Below the pieces are notes generated by a model. The model worked only from the letters and a program-made list of their open reading frames with translations. It was not told the DNA's origin and searched no databases. From UBA668 sp038234785 (GTDB lineage: Bacteria > Actinomycetota > Acidimicrobiia > Acidimicrobiales > Ilumatobacteraceae), in contig JBBQTC010000011.1 in assembly GCA_038234785.1 (NCBI GenBank), positions 8,210-72,209 of the forward strand: a DNA stretch of 64,000 nt. Direction: 5' to 3'. The position numbers and the translations under genes are program-made. Every line of letters begins with the position of its first letter. Position 1 is the first letter of the stretch. Below, in pieces: positions 43,544 to 52,941 of this stretch.

Positions 43544-45253
43544 TCATGACCACGGCGCCTCCAACGCTTCGGCGGCCAGAACACGTCGAACCACGCCGCT
43601 GGTGAACTCGAAACGCTTGGTCGCGGTGGGCTTGAGCAGGCCCAGCGCGACAGCCCGGCGGACCACCTCGTGGGTGACATCAGCGCCGAGGTGAGCGACC
43701 AACCCCAGGTCAGCCACGGTGAACGTGCTGCTGAGCCCTGTCGCGGCCCCCAACACGGGTCGAGCGAGCGAGCCCACGTCGTCGATGTAGTCCCACACCG
43801 GATCCAGGGCAGCGCCGCGCGCGGTGCCGTCGCCTCGAGCCGCCGCACAGCACACCGACAAGATGGCGGGATGGCCTCCGGTCTCGGCGAAGGCGTCGTC
43901 GACCAACAGCTCGTCGAGTTCGGCCTTCGTCAACGCTGACAAGGCGGTCAGCTCCGACCGTCGAAGCCTGACCTCGGGCAGTGTCGAGCGACTCGACGCC
44001 ACCACGCACAGGTGTGCGGCTCCGCCAGATGCAACGAGCGACCGAATGACAGCGATCGAGGACGGATCGGCGAGATGCAGGTCGTCGATCACCAGCAGCA
44101 CCGGCCCGATGCCGTCGAGGAGATCGGCGAACCGGCCGAACATGCTGGCCACCTCAGTGTCGACGACCGGGTGCTTTCGAGTTCGAGCGGTCTGCGCCAC
44201 CGACCGCAGCAGCCGGCCGGCAGCCAGCATCGGGTGCTCCACATCGCTGGGGAGGCATTCCAGCCGTTGCACCTTCGCCACGTGCCCTCCAGCAAGGTGC
44301 CGAGCCACGACCTCGTCGAGCAGCCGCGACTTCCCCATGCCTGGTGTGCCGTGGACGACGAGCATCCCGCTGTGGCCGTCGCCGAGGCAGCGCCCGATCA
44401 AACCCTCAACCTCCACGAGAAGCTGACGTCGACCGAGGAACGGGATGGGGTCCGCCACCGCCGCGAACGCGGCATCGACCTCGACGACGACATCGGCGAC
44501 CGCGGCCGTCGTGGTGGCATCCATCAATGTGCGCATGCCGGCGAGTGCCGGTGACGGCGGGCGGGCCTCCTCGTCGCTGAGGCGTCGTTCGGCTCGACCG
44601 AGCAGTGCACGTGCTTCGGTGCGTCGACCGAGTTGGACCAGCGCAGCCACGCCGACGGCGTACGCCTCCTCGAGCACGAAGTCCGACGCAACCCAGGCCT
44701 CCTCGGCGACGGTGTGGGCGAAGTCGGCCTCGCCGTTGGCGAGTGCCAGGCGGGCCAGTTCGAGCTTGGCGTTCTCCAGCCGCTGCCGGTACCGGTCGCG
44801 TTCGGCCTGCAGCCACTCCGAGGACGTCTCGTCCTCCAGGAGCGGCCCGCGCACCAGCGCCACCGCTTCGCGATACAGCGAGAGCCGCTCATGGTCGGAC
44901 CGACGACTCGCCCGTGCGACCAACTCGTCGAACAACATCACGTCGATGGTCGCCAACGCCGTGTTGATCCGGTAGCCACCGGGCTCGGTGACCACCACCT
45001 TCTCGTCGGTGATCTTCGAGAACGCGGACCGCATCAGCGACACCGCCAGCTCGACGGTGGCCGTCGGGTTCTGCGGCCACTTCTGACGCCACAGCGAGTC
45101 CACCAATGTGTCCTTGGAGACCGTGCGACCATGGGCGAGCGCCAGCAGCTGCAACACCTGCTTCGCCTTGCGCGTCGGGAAGTCGGCGGCGGCAAGTCGC
45201 CCAGTGGGCGACACGACCTCGAGCGTGCCGAGGAGCCGGATCTCGAGAGCCAC
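43544..45253 (-). CDS. SARP/BTAD-type transcriptional regulator with ATPase domain
   Basis: A protein of 569 residues from GTG 45253. An OmpR-like winged helix lies at 1-95 (IRLLGTLEVVSPTG; TVSKDTLVDSLW). A bacterial transcriptional activator domain runs to about 240 (LLEDETSSEWLQAERDRYRQRL). A P-loop ATPase then has HGTPGMGKSRLLDE and Walker B LLVIDDLHLAD. It resembles a compact AfsR without TPR repeats. It is transcribed in the same direction as the surface operon, 211 bases upstream of it, with turn-spaced repeats between. It is the best candidate for its activator. Confidence 0.88.
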   Translation of the reverse strand: MALEIRLLGTLEVVSPTGRLAAADFPTRKAKQVLQLLALAHGRTVSKDTLVDSLWRQKWPQNPTATVELAVSLMRSAFSKITDEKVVVTEPGGYRINTALATIDVMLFDELVARASRRSDHERLSLYREAVALVRGPLLEDETSSEWLQAERDRYRQRLENAKLELARLALANGEADFAHTVAEEAWVASDFVLEEAYAVGVAALVQLGRRTEARALLGRAERRLSDEEARPPSPALAGMRTLMDATTTAAVADVVVEVDAAFAAVADPIPFLGRRQLLVEVEGLIGRCLGDGHSGMLVVHGTPGMGKSRLLDEVVARHLAGGHVAKVQRLECLPSDVEHPMLAAGRLLRSVAQTARTRKHPVVDTEVASMFGRFADLLDGIGPVLLVIDDLHLADPSSIAVIRSLVASGGAAHLCVVASSRSTLPEVRLRRSELTALSALTKAELDELLVDDAFAETGGHPAILSVCCAAARGDGTARGAALDPVWDYIDDVGSLARPVLGAATGLSSTFTVADLGLVAHLGADVTHEVVRRAVALGLLKPTATKRFEFTSGVVRRVLAAEALEAPWS

Positions 45254-45290
45254 CGGCAGAGCATACGACCACGTACACCCGCCATCCCCA

Positions 45291-45416
45291 CGGTGCGAGT
45301 GCCACGCCATCGGTGCGAGTGCCACGCCATCGGTGCGAGTGCCACGCCATCGGTGCGAGTGCCACGGCATCGTGCGAGTGGGTACTCGCATCCCGGGGTG
45401 CGAGTACCCACTCGCA
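45291..45416. repeat. Palindromic repeat element, copy B (four units plus perfect hairpin)
   Basis: Four 20-bp units CGGTGCGAGTGCCACGCCAT lie at 45291-45370, the last with one change. The hairpin follows: TGCGAGTGGGTACTCGCA at 45373-45390, 8-base loop, and its exact complement at 45399-45416. Each arm is itself a small hairpin (TGCGAGT-GGGT-ACTCGCA), so one long or two short hairpins can form. It lies between the divergent SARP and enoyl-CoA hydratase genes, close upstream of both. Confidence 0.92.
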
Positions 45417-45480
45417 TCCCAGTTGCGGGGCGGGCCGGCGGGGCGGGCGTCCGGCCAGGTGGCGCACGCTGCACGTCGTC

Positions 45481-45486
45481 TACAGT
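45481..45486 (+). promoter_or_regulatory. -10-like element of the Atu-like operon
   Basis: TACAGT ends 7 bases before GTG 45494. No ribosome site precedes the start, which fits a leaderless message. Confidence 0.4.
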
Positions 45487-45493
45487 CGGCAGC

Positions 45494-46294
45494 GTGGGCG
45501 ATGTCGTGCAGCAGGACGTTCAGCAGGACGTGCAACCAGTCGTGCACTATCGGTTCGAGCACGGAGTGGCCACGATCACGCTCGACTCGCCCGCCAACCG
45601 CAACGCACTGTCGCGCCGGTTGGTCGCGGAGCTGAACGGAGCCCTCGACCGGGCCGACGCCGACTCGGCGAGAGTGGTGGTCCTCGGCCACCACGGGCCG
45701 GTGTTCTGTGCCGGCGCCGATCTGAAGGAGCGAGCCACCGGATCCGACGACGCCCAGGCCGCCGGCAACCCGATGGCCGACGCAATGGAGCGCCTGGCCT
45801 CGATGCCGGCGGTGTCGATCGCCGCGGTGGCCGGGCCGGTTCGTGCGGGCGGTGTCGGGCTGATGGCCGCCTGCGACCTGGTCGTGGTTCACAGCGACGT
45901 CACGTTCGCCTTCACCGAGGTTCGCATCGGCGTCGCTCCCGCGATCATCAGCGTGCCGATCCTCGCTCGCTGCGGGTGGAGCAAACTCGCCGGGCCGTTC
46001 CTCACCGGCGAGACGTTCGACGCGGCGGCCGCCCGCGACATGGGACTCGTCACGCACGTCGTCGACGACGTCGCCGAGGCCGTCGACCGATTGGTCGCCG
46101 GCATCCTCGCCGGCGCGCCTGGTGCCGTGGCCGAGACGAAGCGAGTCCTGCGCCAAGCACATCCCGACATGGCGAGCATGACAGCGCTCAGCGAGGCGCT
46201 GTTCCGAGGACCCGAAGCAGCCGAGGGAATGAAAGCCTTCGCAGAAAAACGGCCGCCGTCGTGGGTATCGACAACGAGCCAGGAAGCACCCTGA
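45494..46294 (+). CDS. Enoyl-CoA hydratase/isomerase (AtuE- or LiuC-like)
   Basis: Crotonase-fold enzyme of 266 residues. CoA-binding and oxyanion segments are ADADSARVVVLGHHGPVFCAG-like with FCAGADLKE, then GPVRAGGVGLMAACDLVV, where the usual first glutamate region is altered to VRAGG. FTEVRIGVAPAIIS carries the second acidic position. The start is a GTG followed by a short glutamine-rich tail (VQQDVQQDVQ). It begins an operon with a biotin carboxylase pair and AtuA, so it probably hydrates the unsaturated product of that carboxylase. Confidence 0.82.
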   Translation: MGDVVQQDVQQDVQPVVHYRFEHGVATITLDSPANRNALSRRLVAELNGALDRADADSARVVVLGHHGPVFCAGADLKERATGSDDAQAAGNPMADAMERLASMPAVSIAAVAGPVRAGGVGLMAACDLVVVHSDVTFAFTEVRIGVAPAIISVPILARCGWSKLAGPFLTGETFDAAAARDMGLVTHVVDDVAEAVDRLVAGILAGAPGAVAETKRVLRQAHPDMASMTALSEALFRGPEAAEGMKAFAEKRPPSWVSTTSQEAP

Positions 46295-46295
46295 C

Positions 46296-47894
46296 GTGGC
46301 ACCGCTCCCCGATCGCATCCTCGAGTCCGGCGCGGCCTATCAGACCAACCGAGATGCGCTCCTTCGCCAGCTCACCGCCCACGACGAGCAGCTTGCGCTC
46401 GTCAACCAAGGTGGCGGGGCCAAGTACATCGAGCGGCATCGTTCCCGCGGCAAGATGCTCGTGCGGGAACGCATCGAAGCGCTCCTCGACCCGGGTAGCC
46501 CGTTCCTCGAGCTCTCCCCCCTCGCGGCATATGGCAGCCAGTTCCCCGTGGGCGCCGGGTCGGTGGCCGGCATCGGCATTGTCGAGGGCGTCGAGTGCAT
46601 GATCACCGGCAGCGACCCCACGATGCGCGGCGGGGCCAGCAACCCCTACACGCTCAAGAAGAACCTGCGGACCAACGAGATCATCCGCGAGAACCGGCTC
46701 CCCACCATCTCCCTCACCGAATCCGGCGGGGCCGACCTACCGACGCAGAGCGAGATCTTCATCCCCGGCGGGCGTGGCTTCCGAGACATCACCAACGCGT
46801 CGGCGGCGGGCATCCCCCAGATCTCCCTGGTGTTCGGCAACTCCACCGCCGGCGGCGCCTACGTGCCCGGCATGAGTGACTACGTGGTGATGATCAAGGA
46901 GCGCTCCAAGGTGTTCCTCGGCGGTCCGCCGCTGGTGAAGATGGCCACGGGCGAGGACAGCGACGACGAGAGCCTCGGCGGGGCAGAGATGCATGCCCGG
47001 ATCAGCGGATTGGCCGACTACTTCGCGCTCGACGAGCTCGACGCCATCCGCCTCGGCCGCCAGATCGTCAAGCGCCTCAACCACCGCAAGCTCGGCCCCC
47101 CGCCTCGTGGAGAGGCACGACCGCCGCGTCTCGACCCTGAGCAGCTCTTGGGCATCCCCTCCGCCGACCCGAAGGTGCCATTCGACCCGCGCGACGTCAT
47201 CGCCCGTGTGGTCGACGACAGCGACTTCGACGAGTTCAAGCCGCTGTACGGCACCTCGCTCGTCACGGGCTGGGCCGAACTGCACGGCTATCCGATCGGC
47301 ATCCTCGCCAACCACCGCGGTGTGCTGTTCAGCGAGGAGAGCGAAAAGGCGGCACAGTTCATCCAGCTCGCCAACCAGATCGACACTCCCCTGCTGTTCC
47401 TGCAGAACACCACCGGGTACATGGTGGGCAAGGAGTTCGAGCAACGAGGCATCATCAAGGACGGCGCCAAGATGATCAACGCCGTGTCCAACAGCCGGGT
47501 GCCACACCTCACCCTCAACATGGCCGCGTCGTACGGCGCCGGCAACTACGGGATGTGCGGCCGCGCGTACGGTCCTCGGTTCCTGTTCGCCTGGCCGAAT
47601 GCGAAGAGCGCCGTGATGGGACCGGCCCAGTTGGCCGGCGTGATGAGCATCGTCGCCCGTCAATCCGCCGAGAGCATGGGCAAACCGTTCGACGAGGAGG
47701 CCGATGCCAACCTCCGTCAACTCGTCGAGGAGCAGATCGAGCGCGAATCGCTGGCGATGTTCATGAGCGGCAAGGTCTACGACGACGGGATCATCGACCC
47801 ACGTGACACCCGAACCGTGCTCGGGATGTGCCTGCGAGTCATCCACAACCAACCGATCGAGGGCACCCGTGGCTACGGCGTGTTCCGGATGTGA
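46296..47894 (+). CDS. Acyl-CoA carboxylase beta subunit (carboxyltransferase)
   Basis: Transfers carboxyl from biotin to an enoyl- or acyl-CoA; 532 residues. It resembles methylcrotonyl- or geranyl-CoA carboxylase beta: LVERIEALLDPGSPF-like start with RERIEALLDPGSPFLEL, then LTESGGADLPTQSEIF, GNSTAGGAYVPGMSDY, LQNTTGYMVGKEFEQRGI and GAGNYGMCGRAYGPRFLF. The GTG start is one base after the hydratase stop. The substrate (3-methylcrotonyl or geranyl type) cannot be decided from motifs alone; the AtuA neighbour favours a branched or terpenoid acyl-CoA. Confidence 0.9.
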   Translation: MAPLPDRILESGAAYQTNRDALLRQLTAHDEQLALVNQGGGAKYIERHRSRGKMLVRERIEALLDPGSPFLELSPLAAYGSQFPVGAGSVAGIGIVEGVECMITGSDPTMRGGASNPYTLKKNLRTNEIIRENRLPTISLTESGGADLPTQSEIFIPGGRGFRDITNASAAGIPQISLVFGNSTAGGAYVPGMSDYVVMIKERSKVFLGGPPLVKMATGEDSDDESLGGAEMHARISGLADYFALDELDAIRLGRQIVKRLNHRKLGPPPRGEARPPRLDPEQLLGIPSADPKVPFDPRDVIARVVDDSDFDEFKPLYGTSLVTGWAELHGYPIGILANHRGVLFSEESEKAAQFIQLANQIDTPLLFLQNTTGYMVGKEFEQRGIIKDGAKMINAVSNSRVPHLTLNMAASYGAGNYGMCGRAYGPRFLFAWPNAKSAVMGPAQLAGVMSIVARQSAESMGKPFDEEADANLRQLVEEQIERESLAMFMSGKVYDDGIIDPRDTRTVLGMCLRVIHNQPIEGTRGYGVFRM

Positions 47895-49816
47895 TGACGA
47901 TGCTCACATCGGCCCCCATCCACACCCTTCTCATCGCCAACCGTGGCGAGATCGCCCGGCGCATCATCCGCACCTGCCGGGCCATGGCGATCTCGCCGGT
48001 CGTGGTGTTCAGCGACGCCGACGAGGATGCGCCGTTCGTGCGCGAAGCCGACGATGCCGTACGACTGCCCGGCAGTACAGCAGCGGAGACGTATTTGCGG
48101 GGCGACCTCGTGGTGGCCGCCGCCCTCCGCCTCGGTGCCGACGCCGTGCATCCGGGCTACGGCTTCCTCTCCGAGAACGCCGCCTTCGCCCAGTCCGTGC
48201 TCGATGCCGGGCTCCTCTGGGTCGGCCCGCCGCCCTCGGCGATCGCCGCGATGGGTTCCAAGATCGAGGCGAAACGCCTGGTCAGGGCGCACGGGGTGCC
48301 CGTCGCCCCCGACAACACGGTGGAATCGCTCGACCAGGTCGGCCTGCCGGCGCTGGTGAAGGCGTCCGCCGGTGGTGGCGGCCGCGGGATGCGCATCGTG
48401 CGTGCAGCGCAGGACCTGACCGAGGCCATCGCCTCCGCCGAGCGCGAGGCACTGGCCGCGTTCGGGGACGGCACGGTGTTCGTCGAGCGCTACGTCGAGT
48501 CTGCACGTCATGTCGAGGTGCAGATCTTCGCCGACCTCCGTGGCAACGTCGTCGCCCTCGGTGAGCGTGACTGCACACTCCAGCGGCGCCATCAGAAGGT
48601 GCTCGAGGAAGCACCCTCCCCGGCGGTCGACCCAGATCTGAGACGGCGAATGTTCGACGCAGCGGTGGCTGCGGCCGCTGCCGTGGGCTACGTCGGCGCC
48701 GGCACCGTCGAGTTCCTGCTGGATCGCGATGGGCAGTTCTCGTTCCTGGAGATGAACACCCGGCTGCAGGTGGAGCACCCGGTCACCGAGATGGTCACCG
48801 GACTCGACCTCGTCGACCTCCAGTTGAGGGTCACACAGGGCGAGCCCCTCCCCCTGTCGCTGCTCGGCGACTCGCTGTTCGACGGAATCGAGTCTCGCGG
48901 ACACGCAATCGAGGTGCGCCTCTGCACCGAGGACCCGTACCGGTCGTATCTGCCCAGCTCAGGGACATTCCACTCGGTCGAGTTCCCGCCCATGGCCGGC
49001 GTACGCCTCGACTCGGCGATCGAAACCGGGTCGATCGTCTCACCGTTCTACGACTCGATGGTCGCCAAGGTGATCGCCCACGGGGCGACCCGCTCCGAGG
49101 CGGCCCGCCGGCTGAAGGTCGCGTTGGAACGTGCCGACATCTGCGGCCCCACCACCAACCGGGAGCTGCTCATCGACCTGCTCGACCGCCTGCTCGACAT
49201 CGACGACGAGGTCGACACCGGGTGGCTCGACCGCCAGAACCTGGGAGAGGGTCCACAGCCCACTCCCCTGCAGATCGCCGCCGGTGCGTTGGCCGTGGTG
49301 CGACACGCGACCGCCGCCAGCCCGTTCCCGATCGCCTGGCGCAACAATCCCTCCCAGATCCACACGCAGGCAGTCGGCGACCACGTCGTCGGCTACCGCT
49401 TCGACCGCTTCGATCGTCTCGCCGAGCTCGAGGTCGAGGGCGAGCCGATCGAACTCGACGGCCCCACCCGCGACGCGTTGGGACGACTCGACACCCGGGT
49501 CGTCGAATCGGGGGACACCGTCTCGGTGTTCGTGCAGCACGGCCGGGTCGCCTTCGACGTGCCACCCCGATTCGAATCGCCCGACGACGCCGGTCGTGCG
49601 GGGAGCACCGTGGCCCCGATGCCCGGCAAGGTGGTCCGCCTGCTGGTCCAGGCCGGCGACGTCGTCGCCGCCGGCCAACCGCTGCTCACCATCGAGGCGA
49701 TGAAGATGGAGCATCAGGTCGTGGCGCCTGCCGCCGGCACGGTGGCAGAGGTGTTCGTGGAGGCCGGCCAACAGCTCGACGGTGGCCAGCCCCTCGTCAA
49801 GGTCGACCCGCTGTGA
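47894..49816 (+). CDS. Acyl-CoA carboxylase alpha subunit (biotin carboxylase plus biotin carrier)
   Basis: A protein of 640 residues. The biotin carboxylase ATP-grasp starts LLIANRGEIARRIIRTC, with the glycine loop KASAGGGGRGMR and FLEMNTRLQVEHPVTE. A BT-like linker follows, then the carrier domain with biotinyl lysine K604 in EAMKMEH. The ATG overlaps the beta-subunit stop (TGATG). It forms the holoenzyme with the upstream beta subunit. Confidence 0.93.
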   Translation: MTMLTSAPIHTLLIANRGEIARRIIRTCRAMAISPVVVFSDADEDAPFVREADDAVRLPGSTAAETYLRGDLVVAAALRLGADAVHPGYGFLSENAAFAQSVLDAGLLWVGPPPSAIAAMGSKIEAKRLVRAHGVPVAPDNTVESLDQVGLPALVKASAGGGGRGMRIVRAAQDLTEAIASAEREALAAFGDGTVFVERYVESARHVEVQIFADLRGNVVALGERDCTLQRRHQKVLEEAPSPAVDPDLRRRMFDAAVAAAAAVGYVGAGTVEFLLDRDGQFSFLEMNTRLQVEHPVTEMVTGLDLVDLQLRVTQGEPLPLSLLGDSLFDGIESRGHAIEVRLCTEDPYRSYLPSSGTFHSVEFPPMAGVRLDSAIETGSIVSPFYDSMVAKVIAHGATRSEAARRLKVALERADICGPTTNRELLIDLLDRLLDIDDEVDTGWLDRQNLGEGPQPTPLQIAAGALAVVRHATAASPFPIAWRNNPSQIHTQAVGDHVVGYRFDRFDRLAELEVEGEPIELDGPTRDALGRLDTRVVESGDTVSVFVQHGRVAFDVPPRFESPDDAGRAGSTVAPMPGKVVRLLVQAGDVVAAGQPLLTIEAMKMEHQVVAPAAGTVAEVFVEAGQQLDGGQPLVKVDPL

Positions 49817-51558
49817 AGCGTCCGGTTCGCATCGCCAACTGCAGCGGCTTCTTCGGCGACCGCATCTCGGCTGCGCGGGAGATGGTCGACGGTGGCCCGA
49901 TCGACGTGCTCACCGGCGACTGGCTCGCCGAGCTGACGATGCTGATCCTCCACAAACAGCGGGCCCGGAATGCCGAGCTCGGGTATGCGAGCACGTTCCT
50001 GACGCAGATGGAACAGGTGCTGGCCACTTGCGCGGAGCGCGGCATCAAGGTGGTCACGAATGCCGGAGGGCTCAACCCGGCGGGCTGTGCCGAGAAGGTG
50101 CGCCAGATCGCCGACCGACTCGGCCTGCAGATCAAGGTCGCACACATCGAGGGCGACGACCTGCTGGACCGCGTCGACGGCCTGCGCCCGCACCTCGCCA
50201 ACCTCGACACCGGAGCGCCGCTCGTCGGAGACCCGATCACGGCGAACGCCTACCTCGGCGGTTGGGGAATCGCGGCTGCGTTGCGAGCAGGAGCTGATGT
50301 CGTCGTCTGCCCACGTGTCACCGACGCCGCGCTGGTCGTCGGCCCTGCTGCGTGGTGGCACGACTGGGCGCTCGACGACTGGGACCGCCTCGCGGGCGCC
50401 GTCGTTGCCGGCCACGTCATCGAATGCGGGGCTCAGGCCACCGGCGGCAACTACACCTTCTTCGACGAGATCCCCGATCCGACACTCCCTCCTGGCTTTC
50501 CCCTTGCCGAGATCGCCGACGATGGCTCGACGGTGATCACCAAGCACCCCGGCACGGGTGGCGTGGTCAACGTCGGCACGATCACCGCTCAACTGCTGTA
50601 CGAGATCGGTCCGGAGGCCTACCCCAACCCCGATGTCGTCGCCCACTTCGGGTCCATCCACCTCGCCGCCGCCGGGCCGGACCGGGTTCGCATCAGCGGC
50701 GTCACCGGCTCCCCGGCGCCGGCGACGACGAAGGTGTGCATCAACCTCGAAGGAGGCTTCCGCAACCGGATGTCGTTCGTGCTCACGGGTCTGCGCCAAC
50801 CGGAGAAGGCGGCGTGGATCGAATCGGCCTTGTTCGCCCGCCTCGGTGGCAAGGAGCGCTTCGACACCGTCGACGTCCGGTTCGTGCCCGCGCCGAGCGA
50901 TGCCCCGACGCAGGAGCAGGCGTCGGGTCGACTGCATGTGACGGTGAAGAGCCACGACGACCGACTGGTCGGGCGCGCCTTCAGTTCCGCATGCATCGAG
51001 ATGGCCCTCGCCAACTACCCCGGGTTCTTCGCGACGGGCGCGCCCGGCGATTCCCAGGCGTTCGGCGTCTACTGGCCCGCTCTCGTTCCCGCCGCCGAGG
51101 TCGACCAGCGCCTCGTCCTCTGGGACGCCACCACCCACCCCGTTCCGAGTGCCACGCCGTCGGTGCGAGTGCCCGCCGACCATGCGAGTGAGGACTCGCA
51201 CCCCGGGACGCGAGTACCCACTCGGATGGAGCTGAAGGGGCCGAGTGGCGGCCAGGCACTCGGGGAGTACTTCGGGGGGCGCAGCGGCGACAAGGGCGGC
51301 AACGCCAACGTGGGCATCTGGGCCGTGGATGACGAGGGCTACGCCTGGCTCGACGAGCACCTGACCGCCGACGCGATCCGACGGCTCCTGCCCGAGGCGG
51401 CCGAGCTCGAGGTGCGCCGTCACGACCTGCCCAACATCCGGGCGCTCAACTTCGTGATCGTCGGCCTGCTCGGCGAGGGCGTGGCGAGCAGCACCGCCTT
51501 CGACGCACAGGCGAAGGGCTTGGGCGAATATCTGCTGAGCCGGGTGTGGCCGGGTTGA
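49813..51558 (+). CDS. AtuA-like acyclic terpene utilisation protein with in-frame repeat insertion
   Basis: A protein of 581 residues, DUF1446/AtuA family. The main domain starts VRIANCSGFFGDRISAAREM and includes GDWLAELTMLIL, VTNAGGLNPAGCAEKV and VVCPRVTDAALVVGPA. A small C-terminal ferredoxin-like domain from about 485 has YFGGRSGDKGGNANVGIW. Between them, residues about 444-472 are encoded by a copy of the palindromic repeat element and read as a low-complexity linker (PSVRVPADHASEDSHPG). AtuA is required for citronellol/geraniol catabolism in pseudomonads, but its reaction is not clear to me. The GTG overlaps the upstream stop. Confidence 0.85.
   Translation: MKRPVRIANCSGFFGDRISAAREMVDGGPIDVLTGDWLAELTMLILHKQRARNAELGYASTFLTQMEQVLATCAERGIKVVTNAGGLNPAGCAEKVRQIADRLGLQIKVAHIEGDDLLDRVDGLRPHLANLDTGAPLVGDPITANAYLGGWGIAAALRAGADVVVCPRVTDAALVVGPAAWWHDWALDDWDRLAGAVVAGHVIECGAQATGGNYTFFDEIPDPTLPPGFPLAEIADDGSTVITKHPGTGGVVNVGTITAQLLYEIGPEAYPNPDVVAHFGSIHLAAAGPDRVRISGVTGSPAPATTKVCINLEGGFRNRMSFVLTGLRQPEKAAWIESALFARLGGKERFDTVDVRFVPAPSDAPTQEQASGRLHVTVKSHDDRLVGRAFSSACIEMALANYPGFFATGAPGDSQAFGVYWPALVPAAEVDQRLVLWDATTHPVPSATPSVRVPADHASEDSHPGTRVPTRMELKGPSGGQALGEYFGGRSGDKGGNANVGIWAVDDEGYAWLDEHLTADAIRRLLPEAAELEVRRHDLPNIRALNFVIVGLLGEGVASSTAFDAQAKGLGEYLLSRVWPG
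51142..51229 (+). repeat. Palindromic repeat element, copy C, inside the AtuA-like gene
   Basis: Two 20-bp units (GTTCCGAGTGCCACGCCGTC; GGTGCGAGTGCCCGCCGACC) are followed by a hairpin block at 51182-51229 matching copy B with several changes. The reading frame is kept and no stop is introduced; the element adds about 29 residues between two domains. Divergence from copy B suggests it is older or selected for coding. Confidence 0.88.
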
Positions 51559-52248
<690 letters not shown>

Positions 52249-52348
52249 GCCCACACTCTGGCAGGCGGCGCCCCGCCACCGCACCACCGACCCGAGGACA
52301 CCGACCCTCCGCCGCACGACCCACCGCAACACCGACGCTTCGCTCGAA

Positions 52349-52361
52349 TTCTGTTACAGAA
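52349..52361. promoter_or_regulatory. Inverted repeat in the divergent regulatory gap
   Basis: TTCTG-TTA-CAGAA is a perfect short dyad in the 287-bp gap (52249-52535) between the response regulator and the STAS gene. It could be an operator for either direction. I see no other clear element in the gap. Confidence 0.3.
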
Positions 52362-52535
52362 ATCGCACACAGCGAGCGCCATCCCGTCACACAGGTCCGC
52401 CACGATGCTCACTGTTCACGCTGCTCTGGTGGGGTACCTTCCTCCCCCTGGTGCCTCACCGGCAGCGGTGTGAACGTAGCGGGCAGAGTCAAGGCGGATA
52501 CTCGCCACAACCCACCAATGCACGGAGGTTGCGAC

Positions 52536-52892
52536 ATGCTGGCACCGACGCTCACCGCTCACACCGACCTTCACCGGCACCATGTCGCGGTGTCCGTGTC
52601 GGGTCCGCTGACCAGTCCGGATCATGGCGCCGCCTTGCACGAAGCGTGCCTTCCGCTCCCCATGTCCTACGGACTCCTCGTCAACCTCAGTGCCGTCACC
52701 GTGATCACCGACACCGGCGTGCGGGCCTTGCGGGAACTGGCTCTCACGGTGCGCAACAGCGGGCACCAGATCGCCTTCGTGTGCAGCGAGCTCATCCTGC
52801 GCGCCGAGCTGATCCTGGCCGATCTCGACACGTTGGCACCGGTGTTGCAGGCCGAGGAGCAGGCGTTCCCGCTCGTCGGCTTCGCTGCCTGA
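52536..52892 (+). CDS. STAS-domain protein (anti-anti-sigma-like)
   Basis: A protein of 118 residues from ATG 52536, preceded by GGAGG; the open frame begins further upstream. The fold pattern is a STAS domain: VAVSVSGPLTS, then YGLLVNLSAVTVITDTGVRALREL, which covers the usual phosphorylation-site loop. The typical serine there appears to be replaced by threonine (DTGV). It probably takes part in partner switching controlling a sigma factor or stress response. It lies 49 bases before the histidine kinase. Confidence 0.8.
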   Translation: MLAPTLTAHTDLHRHHVAVSVSGPLTSPDHGAALHEACLPLPMSYGLLVNLSAVTVITDTGVRALRELALTVRNSGHQIAFVCSELILRAELILADLDTLAPVLQAEEQAFPLVGFAA

Positions 52893-52941
52893 CCCGCGGC
52901 GCGAGCGCGGCCGGCCCGGCCGATGCGCCACACTGGTGTCG

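Noticed and set aside
45291..45416. Hairpin considered as a bidirectional terminator
   Set aside because: It lies between divergent genes, upstream of both starts, where no transcript should end.
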